DNA from: Candidatus Limnocylindrales bacterium
GTDB lineage: Bacteria; Chloroflexota; Limnocylindria; Limnocylindrales; CSP1-4
Length of the DNA: 12,390 bases
Assembly: GCA_030647575.1 (NCBI GenBank)
Contig: JAUSJS010000043.1
Coordinates: 1-12,390 of the forward strand
Direction of reading: 5' to 3'
The position numbers and the translations under genes are program-made. This document shows, in pieces, positions 1 through 7,600 of this stretch (positions within the stretch are counted from its first letter, which is position 1; every line of letters starts with the position of its first letter). The notes beneath the pieces are model-generated. The model saw only the letters and a list, made by a program, of their open reading frames with translations, was not told the origin of the DNA and made no database searches.

Positions 1-48
1 CCCAGTGCACCAGCCCAGTACAGCTGCTTGACAGATAGGAGCTTGCGG

Positions 49-732
49 TCATGCGAAAGAGGGCAGGCCGTGGCGGCCAATGTCAACAACGTGCCCGGTA
101 ATCACAGCAAGGCTCGGAGTTGCCGGTGACGTCATCATCCCGGCCAGCACGGGAATCTCGGGCGTTCGTCCCCGACCCATCGCGACATCGGTATTCACAC
201 CGCCCGGGCAGACGCTCGTGCACCGGACGCCGCGCTCGCGGAGCTCGTGATCGAGCGCGCGCGTCAGCCCCACTTGCGCGAACTTCGAGGCACAGTAGGC
301 CGCCTCGAGGGGCAGCCCCCGGCGGCCGGCCTCGCTGGCGATCGTGACGATGTCGGCGGCGTCGCTCCCGAGGAGGTGCGGGAGGGCGGCGCGGACCGCG
401 TACAGCGCGCCCTTCACGTTGACGTCGATCATTTCGTCGAGGTCGGAGATCGGGAGGTCCAGGAAGGGCCCATACGAGCCCACCCCGGCGTTCACGACGA
501 GGATGTCGAGGCGCCCGAAGCGGTCGATCGTCGCCGCGACCATCGCCTCGAGGGATGCCGGGTCGCGCACATCGCAGCGTTGGGCAAGGGCGCCGTCGAT
601 CCCGGGATTGGCCCCGCTCCGGGAGGCGAGCGCGACCTGCGCCCCGGCGTCGGCGAGCGTCCGGCCGGTCGCGGCGCCGATGCCGCGACTCGCGCCGGTG
701 ATCAGGGCGACCCTGCCTTGCAGCAAGCTCAT
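49..732 (-). CDS. Short-chain dehydrogenase/reductase (SDR), classical type, with atypical C-terminus
   Basis: This is a 227-residue NAD(P)-dependent oxidoreductase, presumably cytosolic. The cofactor-binding TGxxxGxG motif is at residues 12-19 (TGASRGIG) and the NAG motif at 81-83. The catalytic set is Asn105, Ser133, Tyr146 and Lys150 (YCASK), with the PGG motif at 176-178. The start is an ATG with GAGGAG seven bases upstream. The substrate cannot be read from the sequence. The gene diverges from a ROK regulator beside a xylose operon, so a sugar or polyol dehydrogenase role is possible but only inferred. Up to about residue 200 it reads as a normal SDR. The last 27 residues (from about TSPATPSL) do not resemble the usual final helix and strand, and the protein is some 15-25 residues shorter than typical. 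Base composition also drops there, to about 60% G+C over positions 1-120. The 3' end may have been replaced or frameshifted. Confidence 0.88.
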   Translation of the reverse strand: MSLLQGRVALITGASRGIGAATGRTLADAGAQVALASRSGANPGIDGALAQRCDVRDPASLEAMVAATIDRFGRLDILVVNAGVGSYGPFLDLPISDLDEMIDVNVKGALYAVRAALPHLLGSDAADIVTIASEAGRRGLPLEAAYCASKFAQVGLTRALDHELRERGVRCTSVCPGGVNTDVAMGRGRTPEIPVLAGMMTSPATPSLAVITGHVVDIGRHGLPSFA

Positions 733-931
733 GGAGCGGCTCCTCGATTGCCTGTGCGACTGGTCCGACGTGGCGTGGGACGTCGACGCCGGCGCGACGG
801 GTCACTGTCGTGGCGAGCCGGGCCGGTGGTCGGAACGGTCGTGTCCGCCGCAGGATGCGTTTCCGGCTTGACAGTGCCCGCTCCCATGCACGAGCCTAGC
901 ACAGGCATTTGCAAGAGAGGAACACAAACCA
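733..931. promoter_or_regulatory. Divergent intergenic region between the SDR and ROK regulator genes
   Basis: This 199-bp gap must hold the promoters of both divergent genes. On the plus strand a perfect TTGACA stands at 868-873, but no convincing -10 hexamer lies 16-18 bases further on. On the minus strand TGCTAGGCT (positions 901-893) looks like an extended -10 element for the SDR gene, with only a weak -35. A small inverted repeat, GGCGT/ACGCC, occupies 772-776 and 786-790. The GAGAGG at 915-920 is the likely ribosome-binding site of the ROK gene. ROK repressors often act on their own divergent region, but no clear operator is visible. Confidence 0.4.
893..901 (-). promoter_or_regulatory. 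Candidate extended -10 promoter for the SDR gene
   Basis: Read on the minus strand the bases are TGCTAGGCT, fitting TGnTAnnnT. They resemble the extended -10 proposed upstream of xylF (TGTTAGCCT). A start site would fall near 886 and leave a leader of about 150 bases. The -35 region is poor, so this rests on the extended -10 alone. Confidence 0.25.
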
Positions 932-2167
932 GTGATCATGGGTCGCGAAGAGGTCGGTCAGCGCAGCGAGACCGTGCGGCGGGCGAACCTGAGCGCCATC
1001 GTTCGCGAGCTCCACCTGCGTGGCCCAATCTCGCGCTCCGAGCTTGTTGCCTGGACCGGCCTGACCCGGAGCGCCATCCGCTCCCTGGTCGGCGACCTCG
1101 TGGCCGGCGACCTCGTGGCCGAGGAGGCCGCCGTCCGGCTCGGCACGCCCGGTCGACCCTCGCCGCTCGTGCGGCTGGTCGCGGAGAACGCCGTGGTGCT
1201 CGCCTTGGAGATCGCGGTCGATTCGCTGGCGGTCGCGACCGTCGGCCTCGGCGGCGACGTGCTCTGGCAGCGCCGCGTGGAGCGACTGCGCGGTCACTCG
1301 TTGCTCGAGGAGATCGTGAGCGACCTTGCCGACCTCGCAGCGTCCGCCCGGAGCCGGCGGCCGGCAGACGAGACGCCGATCGGCGTCGGCGTCGGCGTGG
1401 CCGGCATCGTGAGCCGGGTCGATGGGCTCGTGGCCTTCGCGCCCAACCTCGGCTGGATCGACGTCCCGCTCGGCGATCGACTAGCCGAGGCGCTCGACCT
1501 GCGCGTGCCGGTCGCCGTGGCCAATGAGGCGGACCTGGGCGCACTCGCCGAGTTCCGGCGCGGCGCGGCCCGCGGCGCTGACGACATCCTGTACGTGCAC
1601 GGCGAGGTTGGCGTCGGCGGCGGCATCATCGTCGACGGCCGCCCGCTGTCCGGCATCGCCGGGTTCGGCGGCGAGATCGGGCACATGCCCATCAACCCGG
1701 CCGGGAGGGCGTGCCGCTGCGGCTCCGTCGGCTGCTGGGAAACGGAGGTCGGGGAGGGGGTGCTCCTGGCGCGCGCCGGCTACCCCGTCGATGGTGGCAG
1801 CGCGGCCGTCGATGCGGTCCTGGCGGACGCCGCGGCGGGTCGGCCGCAGGCCCTCGACGCCCTCCGCGAGGTCGGGCGCTGGCTCGGGATCGGGCTCGCC
1901 GGCCTCGTGAACGTCCTCAACCCGCGGCGGGTGGTCCTGGGCGGCCTGTTCTCCCTGATCCACCCGTTTGTCGCCGACCGTGTCGAGGAGGAGCTGGACC
2001 GGCGCGCGCTGGCCGCTCCACGTCGATTGGTGTCCGTGGTGCCGGCCACGCTGGGAGTGGATGCGCCGCTCCTCGGCGCGGCCGAGATGGCCTTCGACCC
2101 GCTGCTCGCCGACCCGGCCGCCTGGCTCGGCCCGCGCGGTGCGCTCGTCCAGCTCGAGAGCGCCTGA
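932..2167 (+). CDS. ROK-family transcriptional regulator (XylR-like repressor)
   Basis: This 411-residue DNA-binding sugar-responsive regulator is the probable controller of the xylose genes. A winged helix-turn-helix spans about residues 28-64 (PISRSELVAWTGLTRSAIRS). The ROK sugar-binding fold follows. The zinc-site signature is intact: His251 in EIGH and CxCGxxGC with Cys261, Cys263 and Cys268. Two features argue against kinase activity: the phosphate-binding DxGxT motif is degenerate (EIAVDSL, 93-99), and the catalytic Asp of the NDA motif is Glu199 (NEAD). That pattern matches ROK repressors of the XylR/NagC type. The start is GTG at 932, because GAGAGG at 915-920 is 11 bases away; the in-frame ATG at 938 would be 17 away. 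The xylF promoter lies just downstream on the same strand. Assignment to the xylose regulon comes from position; the effector is not proven. Confidence 0.9.
   Translation: MIMGREEVGQRSETVRRANLSAIVRELHLRGPISRSELVAWTGLTRSAIRSLVGDLVAGDLVAEEAAVRLGTPGRPSPLVRLVAENAVVLALEIAVDSLAVATVGLGGDVLWQRRVERLRGHSLLEEIVSDLADLAASARSRRPADETPIGVGVGVAGIVSRVDGLVAFAPNLGWIDVPLGDRLAEALDLRVPVAVANEADLGALAEFRRGAARGADDILYVHGEVGVGGGIIVDGRPLSGIAGFGGEIGHMPINPAGRACRCGSVGCWETEVGEGVLLARAGYPVDGGSAAVDAVLADAAAGRPQALDALREVGRWLGIGLAGLVNVLNPRRVVLGGLFSLIHPFVADRVEEELDRRALAAPRRLVSVVPATLGVDAPLLGAAEMAFDPLLADPAAWLGPRGALVQLESA
1091..1120 (+). repeat. Perfect tandem duplication of a 15-bp unit inside the ROK gene
   Basis: GGCGACCTCGTGGCC occurs twice back to back (1091-1105 and 1106-1120), encoding GDLVA-GDLVA at the end of the winged helix-turn-helix. 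The domain does not appear longer than usual, so this may be chance codon identity rather than a recent insertion. Confidence 0.8.
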
Positions 2168-2221
2168 TGTCGCCTGTCGTGCTCCTCGTCCTCGCGCTCC
2201 CGGTGGAGTAGGGCGACGGCG

Positions 2222-2235
2222 CGAGCACGTGATCG
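2222..2235. promoter_or_regulatory. Candidate operator palindrome upstream of xylF
   Basis: CGAgCACGTGaTCG is a 14-bp inverted repeat with six of seven pairs matching, centred on CACGTG. It ends nine bases before the proposed -35 of xylF, a usual place for a regulator site. Its left half also pairs with CGTGCTC at 2178-2184, just after the ROK stop, so part of it could instead belong to a weak hairpin at the end of the ROK transcript. No binding protein can be assigned from sequence alone. Confidence 0.35.
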
Positions 2236-2243
2236 AAAACCCA

Positions 2244-2271
2244 TTGCAGCCGTTGAGGAGGGTGTTAGCCT
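2244..2271 (+). promoter_or_regulatory. Probable promoter of the xylFHGA operon
   Basis: The -35 is TTGCAG (2244-2249). After a 16-base spacer the -10 is TAGCCT (2266-2271), preceded by TG at 2263-2264, which makes an extended -10 (TGTTAGCCT). Transcription would start near 2278, giving a leader of about 43 bases. It lies in the only sizeable non-coding gap before the four collinear xyl genes. Confidence 0.5.
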
Positions 2272-2286
2272 ACGAGAGTTTCCGCG

Positions 2287-2296
2287 CCACCGGTGG
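2287..2296. promoter_or_regulatory. Perfect 10-bp palindrome in the xylF leader
   Basis: CCACCGGTGG sits between the predicted transcription start and the ribosome-binding site of xylF, where a bound repressor could block the polymerase. It is short and G+C-rich, so chance is a real possibility in this genome. Confidence 0.25.
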
Positions 2297-2303
2297 ACGT
2301 TCT

Positions 2304-2315
2304 GAGGAGGAGAAG
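2304..2315 (+). promoter_or_regulatory. Strong ribosome-binding site of xylF
   Basis: GAGGAGGAGAAG ends five bases before the ATG at 2321. This purine-rich run is the strongest Shine-Dalgarno of the locus, in keeping with the high expression usual for a binding protein. Confidence 0.75.
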
Positions 2316-2320
2316 TCTTC

Positions 2321-3388
2321 ATGATTCTACGCAGAGTCGCGGCCCTCATGGCCGTAGCCGCGATGGTCTTCGCGGCATGCTCCAGCTCGGGCGCGACCAC
2401 CGCGCCGAGCGCCGCAGCGGAGGCGTGCACCGTCGGCGTCTCCTGGAACAACTACCAGGAGGAGCGCTGGGCCAAGTGGGACGAGCCGGCGATGAAGGCG
2501 GCAATCGAGGCCGGGGGCGGGACGTACGCCTCCAATGACGCGAAGTCCTCGGCCGAGACACAGACGAGCAACGTCGAGAACCTGATCTCGCAGGGCGCCA
2601 AGGTCCTGATCATCCTGGCGCAGGATGGCACCGCCATCAAGTCGGCCGTGGCTAGCGCGATCAGCCAGGGAGTCCCGGTCATCGCCTATGACCGCCTGAT
2701 CGAGGATCCCAAGGCCCTCTACATCACCTTCGACAACGTCGAGGTCGGGCGCATGGAGGCACGCGAGGTCTTCAAGGCGGTCCCGAAGGGCAACTACGTG
2801 ATCATCAAGGGCAACTCGGCCGACGCCAACGCCGACTTCCTGCGAGGCGGCTACGAGGAGGTCATCGGCGCCGCGGTCAAGGCCGGTGACATCAAGATCG
2901 TGGGTGAGAGCTACACGGACAACTGGGACCCGGCGAATGCCCAGACCAACATGGAGCAGTTCCTGACGGCCGCCAACAACGACGTCGACGCCGTGCTCTC
3001 CGAGAACGACGGCATGGCCGGCGGCGTCGTCGCCGCGCTCGCGGCCCAGGGCCTCGATGGCAAGGTGCCGGTGTCCGGCCAGGACGGCGACCTCGCCGCC
3101 CTGAACCGGGTCGCGCTGGGCACACAGACCGTGTCCGTCTGGAAGGACGCGCGGGAGCTCGGGACGGCTGCCGGCAAGGCGGCCGTAGAGCTGTGCGCAG
3201 GGACCACGGTCGACAAGATCACCGGCGCCAAGCCGTTCGTCACCCCGGGTAACAACACGCTCAGCTCGATCCTGCTCGTTCCAATCCCGATCACCAAGGA
3301 CAACTTGACCGTTGTCCTCGATGCCGGCTGGATCGCCAAGGACGTCCTCTGCAAGGACGTCACGGCCGGCTCGGTGGGCGGCTGCTAG
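2321..3388 (+). CDS. xylF: D-xylose ABC transporter substrate-binding lipoprotein
   Basis: This 355-residue periplasmic-binding-protein-type lipoprotein captures D-xylose outside the membrane and delivers it to XylH/XylG. A signal peptide of 19 residues ends in a lipobox (VFAAC), with lipidated Cys20 followed by a flexible Ser/Ala/Thr/Pro linker to about residue 34. The body aligns along its whole length with E. coli XylF as I remember it: QEERWAKW (46-53), AYDR (122-125), FDN (137-139), DANAD (168-172), NWDPANA (201-207), END (228-230) and GQDGD (253-257). These are the segments lining the xylose site of that family. The gene leads the operon, with its own promoter and strong ribosome-binding site, and is followed by a large hairpin before xylH. 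Lipid anchoring suggests either a Gram-positive-type envelope or a membrane-tethered protein. A related pentose as substrate is the main alternative. Confidence 0.93.
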   Translation: MILRRVAALMAVAAMVFAACSSSGATTAPSAAAEACTVGVSWNNYQEERWAKWDEPAMKAAIEAGGGTYASNDAKSSAETQTSNVENLISQGAKVLIILAQDGTAIKSAVASAISQGVPVIAYDRLIEDPKALYITFDNVEVGRMEAREVFKAVPKGNYVIIKGNSADANADFLRGGYEEVIGAAVKAGDIKIVGESYTDNWDPANAQTNMEQFLTAANNDVDAVLSENDGMAGGVVAALAAQGLDGKVPVSGQDGDLAALNRVALGTQTVSVWKDARELGTAAGKAAVELCAGTTVDKITGAKPFVTPGNNTLSSILLVPIPITKDNLTVVLDAGWIAKDVLCKDVTAGSVGGC

Positions 3389-3417
3389 ACGGGGGTCATC
3401 GACCCATGTGAACCATG

Positions 3418-3458
3418 ACGCGCCCTGCGCTTGCGGAACGCCGCGACGCAGGGCGCGT
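3418..3458 (+). terminator. Large intercistronic hairpin between xylF and xylH
   Basis: A perfect 12-bp inverted repeat, ACGCGCCCTGCG (3418-3429) and CGCAGGGCGCGT (3447-3458), encloses a second stem. That stem is TTGCGG (3431-3436) paired with CCGCGA (3441-3446), including one G-U pair, around the tetraloop AACG. C3430 is the only bulge. No T-run follows, so it is not a standard intrinsic terminator. A 3'-end stabiliser that keeps xylF mRNA more abundant than the permease mRNA, or a partial attenuator, fits better. A smaller GGGTC-ATC-GACCC hairpin lies just upstream at 3393-3405. Confidence 0.7.
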
Positions 3459-3492
3459 TCGCCTGTCCATCCACGACAGATGAGGCGCCACG

Positions 3493-4812
3493 ATGGCTGA
3501 GGCTCCCGGCGTCCGACGCGACTCCGTCCAGCAGCCGGCCTCACGCACCATCCGGTCGCTGCTGGCATCAACCGAGGTTGATACACGACTCCTCGGCATG
3601 GTCGGCGCGCTCGCGGTCATCTGGATCGGCTTCGACCTCGCCTCCGGCGGCCTGTTCCTGACACCGCGCAACCTCTGGAATCTGTCAGTCCAGAGCGCGT
3701 CGATCGCGATCATGGCTACCGGCATGGTGCTGATCATCGTGTCGCGCAACATCGATCTGTCGGTCGGGTCGCTCCTCGGGTTCCTCGGCTACACCATGGC
3801 GATGGTCCAGGCGGTGTGGATCCCGACCGCCTTGGGGCTCGGGTTCAACCAGCCGTACACCTGGATTCTCGCTCTCCTCGTCGGGATGGCGATCGGCGCG
3901 GCCATCGGCGGCCTCCAGGGTTTCATCATCGCGTATGGGCGCGTGCCGTCGTTCATCGTTACCCTCGGCGGGTTCCTGGTCTGGCGCGGCCTGATCTTCC
4001 AGTACGCCCAGGGCCAGACGATCGCACCGATGGACGCGACCTACCAGCTCCTCGGCGGCGGGCCGACCGGGGCGCTCGGCGACGTGGGCAGCTGGGTCAT
4101 CGCCGCGCTGGCGTGTGCCGGCATCGTCTACACGATCATCAATAGCCGCCGGCGTCGCCGCGAGTACGGGTTCCCGGTGCGCCCGACATGGGCGCTGGTG
4201 ACGGTCATCGGCGCGAGCTGCGCGGCGGTCATCGGCGCGGTCTGGGTCTCGAACAATTACCTCTGGCCGCCAGCGCTCGCCACCCAGTTCGCACTGGATC
4301 GGGGGATCACCGAGCCGCCCGGCGGCCTGCAGATCCCGGTCGGCATCGCCTATCCGGTCCTCCTCATGATCGGGGTCGCGCTGGTCATGACGTTCATGGC
4401 CACCCGCCGTCGGTTCGGTCGCTACGTGTTCGCGATCGGCGGCAATCCGGACGCCGCCGAGCTCGGCGGCATCAACGTCCGCCGGACGATCACGCTGACC
4501 TACGTCGTCATGGGCATCCTCGTCGCGATCAGCGCCGCGGTCCAGACCGCGCGCCTCAACGCGGCCGTCACGAACCTGGGCGTGCAGAACGAGCTGGACG
4601 TTATCGCCGCGGCCGTGATCGGGGGCACCTCGTTCTCCGGCGGGATCGGCACCATCCCCGGAGCCGTGCTGGGCGCGGTCGTGATGCAGTCGCTGCGCTC
4701 GGGCATGGTCCTTCTGCGGGTCGACTCCCCTACCCAGGACATCGTCGTCGGCATCGTTCTCGTTGCCGCGGTCGGTCTCGACGCCGTCCTGCGGCGCCGG
4801 TCGGCCCGCTAG
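3493..4812 (+). CDS. xylH: D-xylose ABC transporter permease
   Basis: This 439-residue integral membrane protein belongs to the branched-chain amino acid/ribose/xylose permease family (BPD_transp_2). It forms the membrane channel for xylose with XylG as ATPase. About ten hydrophobic segments are visible, starting near residues 33-50 and ending near 417-433. Family hallmarks are [10 protein letters not shown] (84-93), the cytoplasmic coupling region [15 protein letters not shown] (313-327) and [16 protein letters not shown] (369-384). It is some 45 residues longer than E. coli XylH as I recall it (393). The extra length lies in the cytoplasmic N-terminus and a stretch around residues 215-280 that carries the basic run RRRRRE. 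The ATG is preceded by GATGAGG about eight bases upstream. The gene is 104 bases from xylF and 19 bases from xylG. Confidence 0.93.
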   Translation: MAEAPGVRRDSVQQPASRTIRSLLASTEVDTRLLGMVGALAVIWIGFDLASGGLFLTPRNLWNLSVQSASIAIMATGMVLIIVSRNIDLSVGSLLGFLGYTMAMVQAVWIPTALGLGFNQPYTWILALLVGMAIGAAIGGLQGFIIAYGRVPSFIVTLGGFLVWRGLIFQYAQGQTIAPMDATYQLLGGGPTGALGDVGSWVIAALACAGIVYTIINSRRRRREYGFPVRPTWALVTVIGASCAAVIGAVWVSNNYLWPPALATQFALDRGITEPPGGLQIPVGIAYPVLLMIGVALVMTFMATRRRFGRYVFAIGGNPDAAELGGINVRRTITLTYVVMGILVAISAAVQTARLNAAVTNLGVQNELDVIAAAVIGGTSFSGGIGTIPGAVLGAVVMQSLRSGMVLLRVDSPTQDIVVGIVLVAAVGLDAVLRRRSAR

Positions 4813-4816
4813 CCGC

Positions 4817-4824
4817 GGAGGGAG
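4817..4824 (+). promoter_or_regulatory. Ribosome-binding site fixing the xylG start
   Basis: GGAGGGAG lies seven bases before ATG 4832 and immediately after the xylH stop. It argues against the upstream in-frame ATG at 4763, which would add 23 residues encoded inside xylH. Confidence 0.75.
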
Positions 4825-4831
4825 CGCGAAG

Positions 4832-5620
<789 letters not shown>

Positions 5621-5644
5621 GGCCGTACGGGCGCTCCGCCGAGG

Positions 5645-5663
5645 GGCGCCGGCATCCGGCGTC
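5645..5663 (+). repeat. Hairpin between xylG and xylA
   Basis: GGCGCCGG (5645-5652) pairs with CCGGCGTC (5656-5663), including one G-U pair, around the loop CAT. It follows the xylG stop by 24 bases and precedes the xylA ribosome-binding site. No T-run follows, so it is more likely an mRNA-stability or translation-tuning element than a full terminator. Confidence 0.5.
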
Positions 5664-5683
5664 GCGATGGGGTTGAAGGGCGT

Positions 5684-5690
5684 GGAGGTG
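5684..5690 (+). promoter_or_regulatory. Ribosome-binding site fixing the xylA start at GTG 5697
   Basis: GGAGGTG matches the anti-Shine-Dalgarno sequence perfectly and lies six bases before GTG 5697. The alternative ATG at 5667 has no such site and sits only three bases after a hairpin. Confidence 0.7.
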
Positions 5691-5696
5691 TCGCGC

Positions 5697-7061
5697 GTGG
5701 TCGATCAGTTCTTCTCAGACGTGCCTGAGCCGATCGCCTTCGGCGGGCTCGAATCGAGCGACCCTCTGTCGTTCAAGGTCTACCAGCCTGACCGGCTGGT
5801 CCTGGGCAAACGGATGGAGGACCATCTCCGGATCGCGGTCTGCCTGTGGCATTCGTTCAACTGGCCGGGCTCCGACGTGTTCGGGACGGGAACGTTCGAC
5901 CGACCATGGCTGGCGTCGGGCGTCGAACCGATGGCGGCGGCGCGGACCAAGCTCGACGCGGCGTTCGAGTTCATCGCCAAGCTGGGCGTCCCGTATTTCT
6001 GCTTCCACGATCGCGACGTTGCGCCGGAGGGCCGGACCTTCGCCGAGACCCGAGCGAACCTCGAGTCGGTGGTCGGGCAGATCGAGGCGCACATGGCCCG
6101 GACCGGGGCGAAGCTCCTGTGGGGGACCGCCAACCTGTTCAGCCATCCGCGCTACGCGGCGGGAGCCGCGACCAACCCCGATCCCGCGGTCTTCGCCTAC
6201 GCGGCGGCCCAGGTGAAGCTGATGCTCGACGCCACGCAGCGGCTCGGCGGTCAGAACTACACGCTTTGGGGAGGACGAGAGGGCTACGAGACGCTGCTCA
6301 ACACGGACCTCTCGCGTGAGGAGGCGCAGTTCGCCAGATTCCTGACCCTTGTCGCCGAGCACAAGCACAAGATCGGCTTCCGCGGCACGCTCCTCATCGA
6401 GCCGAAACCACAGGAGCCGACCAAGCACCAATACGACTACGACTGCGCGGCCGTGCACGGCTTCCTCGTCCGCCACGGTCTCGAGGGCGAATACCGGGTC
6501 AACATCGAGGCGAACCACGCCACCCTCGCCGGCCACAGCTTCCACCACGAGGTCGCCTACGCGGTCGCCAACGGGATCTTCGGGAGCATCGACGCCAACC
6601 GGGGCGACTACCAGAACGGCTGGGACACCGACCAGTTCCCGAACTCGGTCGACGAACTCGCGCTCGCGCTCTACGAGATCGTGCGGGCTGGCGGGTTCAC
6701 GACCGGCGGCTTCAACTTCGACGCCAAGCTGCGCCGCCAGAGTCTGGCCCGGGCGGACCTGTTCCACGGCCATATCGGTGGGATCGACACCCTCGCCCGG
6801 GCGCTGCTGGTCGCGGCCGGCATGATCGAGCAGGGCGCCATCGAGCGGTTCCGCGAGCAGCGCTATGCGGGCTGGAGCGAAGGCCTGGGGGCCTCGATCC
6901 TGGCCGGCGACGTCTCCCTCGAAGGACTCGAGGCGCTGGTTGGTGACGGTGGCATCGAGCCACGGCCCGTCTCCGGCCGTCAGGAGCTGCTCGAGAACCT
7001 GGTCAACCAGGCGATCTGGGCCGCTGACAGGCCTGCTCCGAAGCAGAACTCCGGCGGCTGA
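5697..7061 (+). CDS. xylA: Xylose isomerase, class II
   Basis: This 454-residue cytosolic enzyme converts D-xylose to D-xylulose using two divalent metal ions. It aligns almost without gaps with E. coli XylA (440 residues). Numbered from GTG 5697, the catalytic pair is His104 and Asp107 (FHDRD). The metal and substrate residues are Glu235, Lys237 (IEPKP), Glu271, His274, Asp299, Asp310, Asp312 (WDTDQFP) and Asp342 (NFDAK). Each lies exactly three residues beyond its E. coli counterpart as I remember the numbering, which together with GGAGGTG at 5684-5690 supports this start over ATG 5667 (ten residues longer). The class-specific stretch [15 protein letters not shown] is intact. It is the last gene of the operon, 76 bases after xylG. 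Its UGA stop is followed by C, a relatively leaky context, and the frame stays open for 111 more codons. Confidence 0.95.
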   Translation: MVDQFFSDVPEPIAFGGLESSDPLSFKVYQPDRLVLGKRMEDHLRIAVCLWHSFNWPGSDVFGTGTFDRPWLASGVEPMAAARTKLDAAFEFIAKLGVPYFCFHDRDVAPEGRTFAETRANLESVVGQIEAHMARTGAKLLWGTANLFSHPRYAAGAATNPDPAVFAYAAAQVKLMLDATQRLGGQNYTLWGGREGYETLLNTDLSREEAQFARFLTLVAEHKHKIGFRGTLLIEPKPQEPTKHQYDYDCAAVHGFLVRHGLEGEYRVNIEANHATLAGHSFHHEVAYAVANGIFGSIDANRGDYQNGWDTDQFPNSVDELALALYEIVRAGGFTTGGFNFDAKLRRQSLARADLFHGHIGGIDTLARALLVAAGMIEQGAIERFREQRYAGWSEGLGASILAGDVSLEGLEALVGDGGIEPRPVSGRQELLENLVNQAIWAADRPAPKQNSGG

Positions 7062-7397
7062 CGTCTCTCAGACAGCGACCGCCATCGTTGCCTCGGCGAC
7101 GCCGAGCGCCCAGCTCCTTGCCCGGTCCTCTTCGAGCGCCTTTCAGGGCTCGGCATCGAGGAGGCCGAGGACGTTGCCCGAGCCGAGATCGCCGATGGTC
7201 AGCCCGCTCTGGCCCGGCTGGCGATCGAGCGCCGTATTCGCAAGGTGATCGGCTCGGCCACCGACCCCGGCACTGCCGTTCGCGGCGCGATCAAGGCGAT
7301 CCTCAGCGGGGCGGATGACGACCTCGACGCGCGCTGGAGCCTGGTGGATCATCAGGGGCGTCGGCTCGAACAGCTCGACACCACGGACAAGCGGTAG
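7062..7397 (+). pseudogene. Orphan coding-like fragment directly downstream of xylA
   Basis: From the xylA stop the same frame stays open to a TAG at 7395-7397. From about 7125 it reads like a real charged, helical protein (LFERLSGLGIEEAEDV, later ARLAIERRIRKVIG, ending DTTDKR), with G/C-rich third and poor second codon positions. There is no ATG, GTG or TTG until an internal GTG at 7245 (50 residues, no convincing ribosome-binding site). Just upstream the coding-like signal seems to sit in another frame: codons from 7063 give SQTATAIVASATPSAQLLAR. Joining both parts near 7123 gives a plausible protein of about 110 residues, so a one-base deletion plus a lost start is my favoured reading. I do not recognise the family. 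Alternatives are a UGA read-through extension of XylA or chance. The antisense frame 7143-7445 was judged less protein-like. Confidence 0.42.
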
Positions 7398-7600
7398 CTC
7401 CACGGCGGTTTGCTGACACCCCACCGAGGTCGCCGATCCTCGCATCCAGTCTCCATCAGACTGCTACGGGTCGAGTCCTGGCCCGCAAGGCCGAATCAAA
7501 CCCCAGCTTGAGCGTGAATGTTCCGCGATGACGCGCCTCGCGAGCTCGAACAAGGCCGTAAGAGTCTGAAGGGCGCCGATTTGCGAGGCCCAATCCGCGT
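7398..7600. other. Gene-poor convergent region with a small hairpin
   Basis: These 203 bases separate the convergent xylA/orphan and kimA-type genes. CAGTCT (7447-7452) and AGACTG (7458-7463) form a six-pair hairpin, and GGCC-CGCAA-GGCC follows closely, but neither has a T-run. On the minus strand a short stretch (about 7464-7600, containing TLTALFELARRVIAEHS) looks weakly coding but lacks its own start. Nothing here can be called a gene. Confidence 0.4.

Noticed and set aside
247..1527. 426-codon plus-strand frame spanning the SDR, the intergenic region and the start of the ROK gene
   Set aside because: It overlaps two convincing genes with intact motifs and turns into an Arg/Ala-rich run, showing it is an out-of-frame shadow.
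932..2167. ROK protein as a sugar kinase
   Set aside because: It has an N-terminal DNA-binding domain, lacks a proper ATP-binding DxGxT motif, and the catalytic Asp is replaced by Glu199.
2327..3586. 419-codon open frame antisense to xylF
   Set aside because: It lies opposite a well-supported binding-protein gene; the translation is Asp/Gly/Arg-rich with no recognisable motif.
7470..7490. tRNA-like T-arm look-alike (GGGTCGAGTCCTGG)
   Set aside because: The invariant TTC of the T-loop is missing, the stem does not pair, and no D-arm or anticodon arm precedes it.
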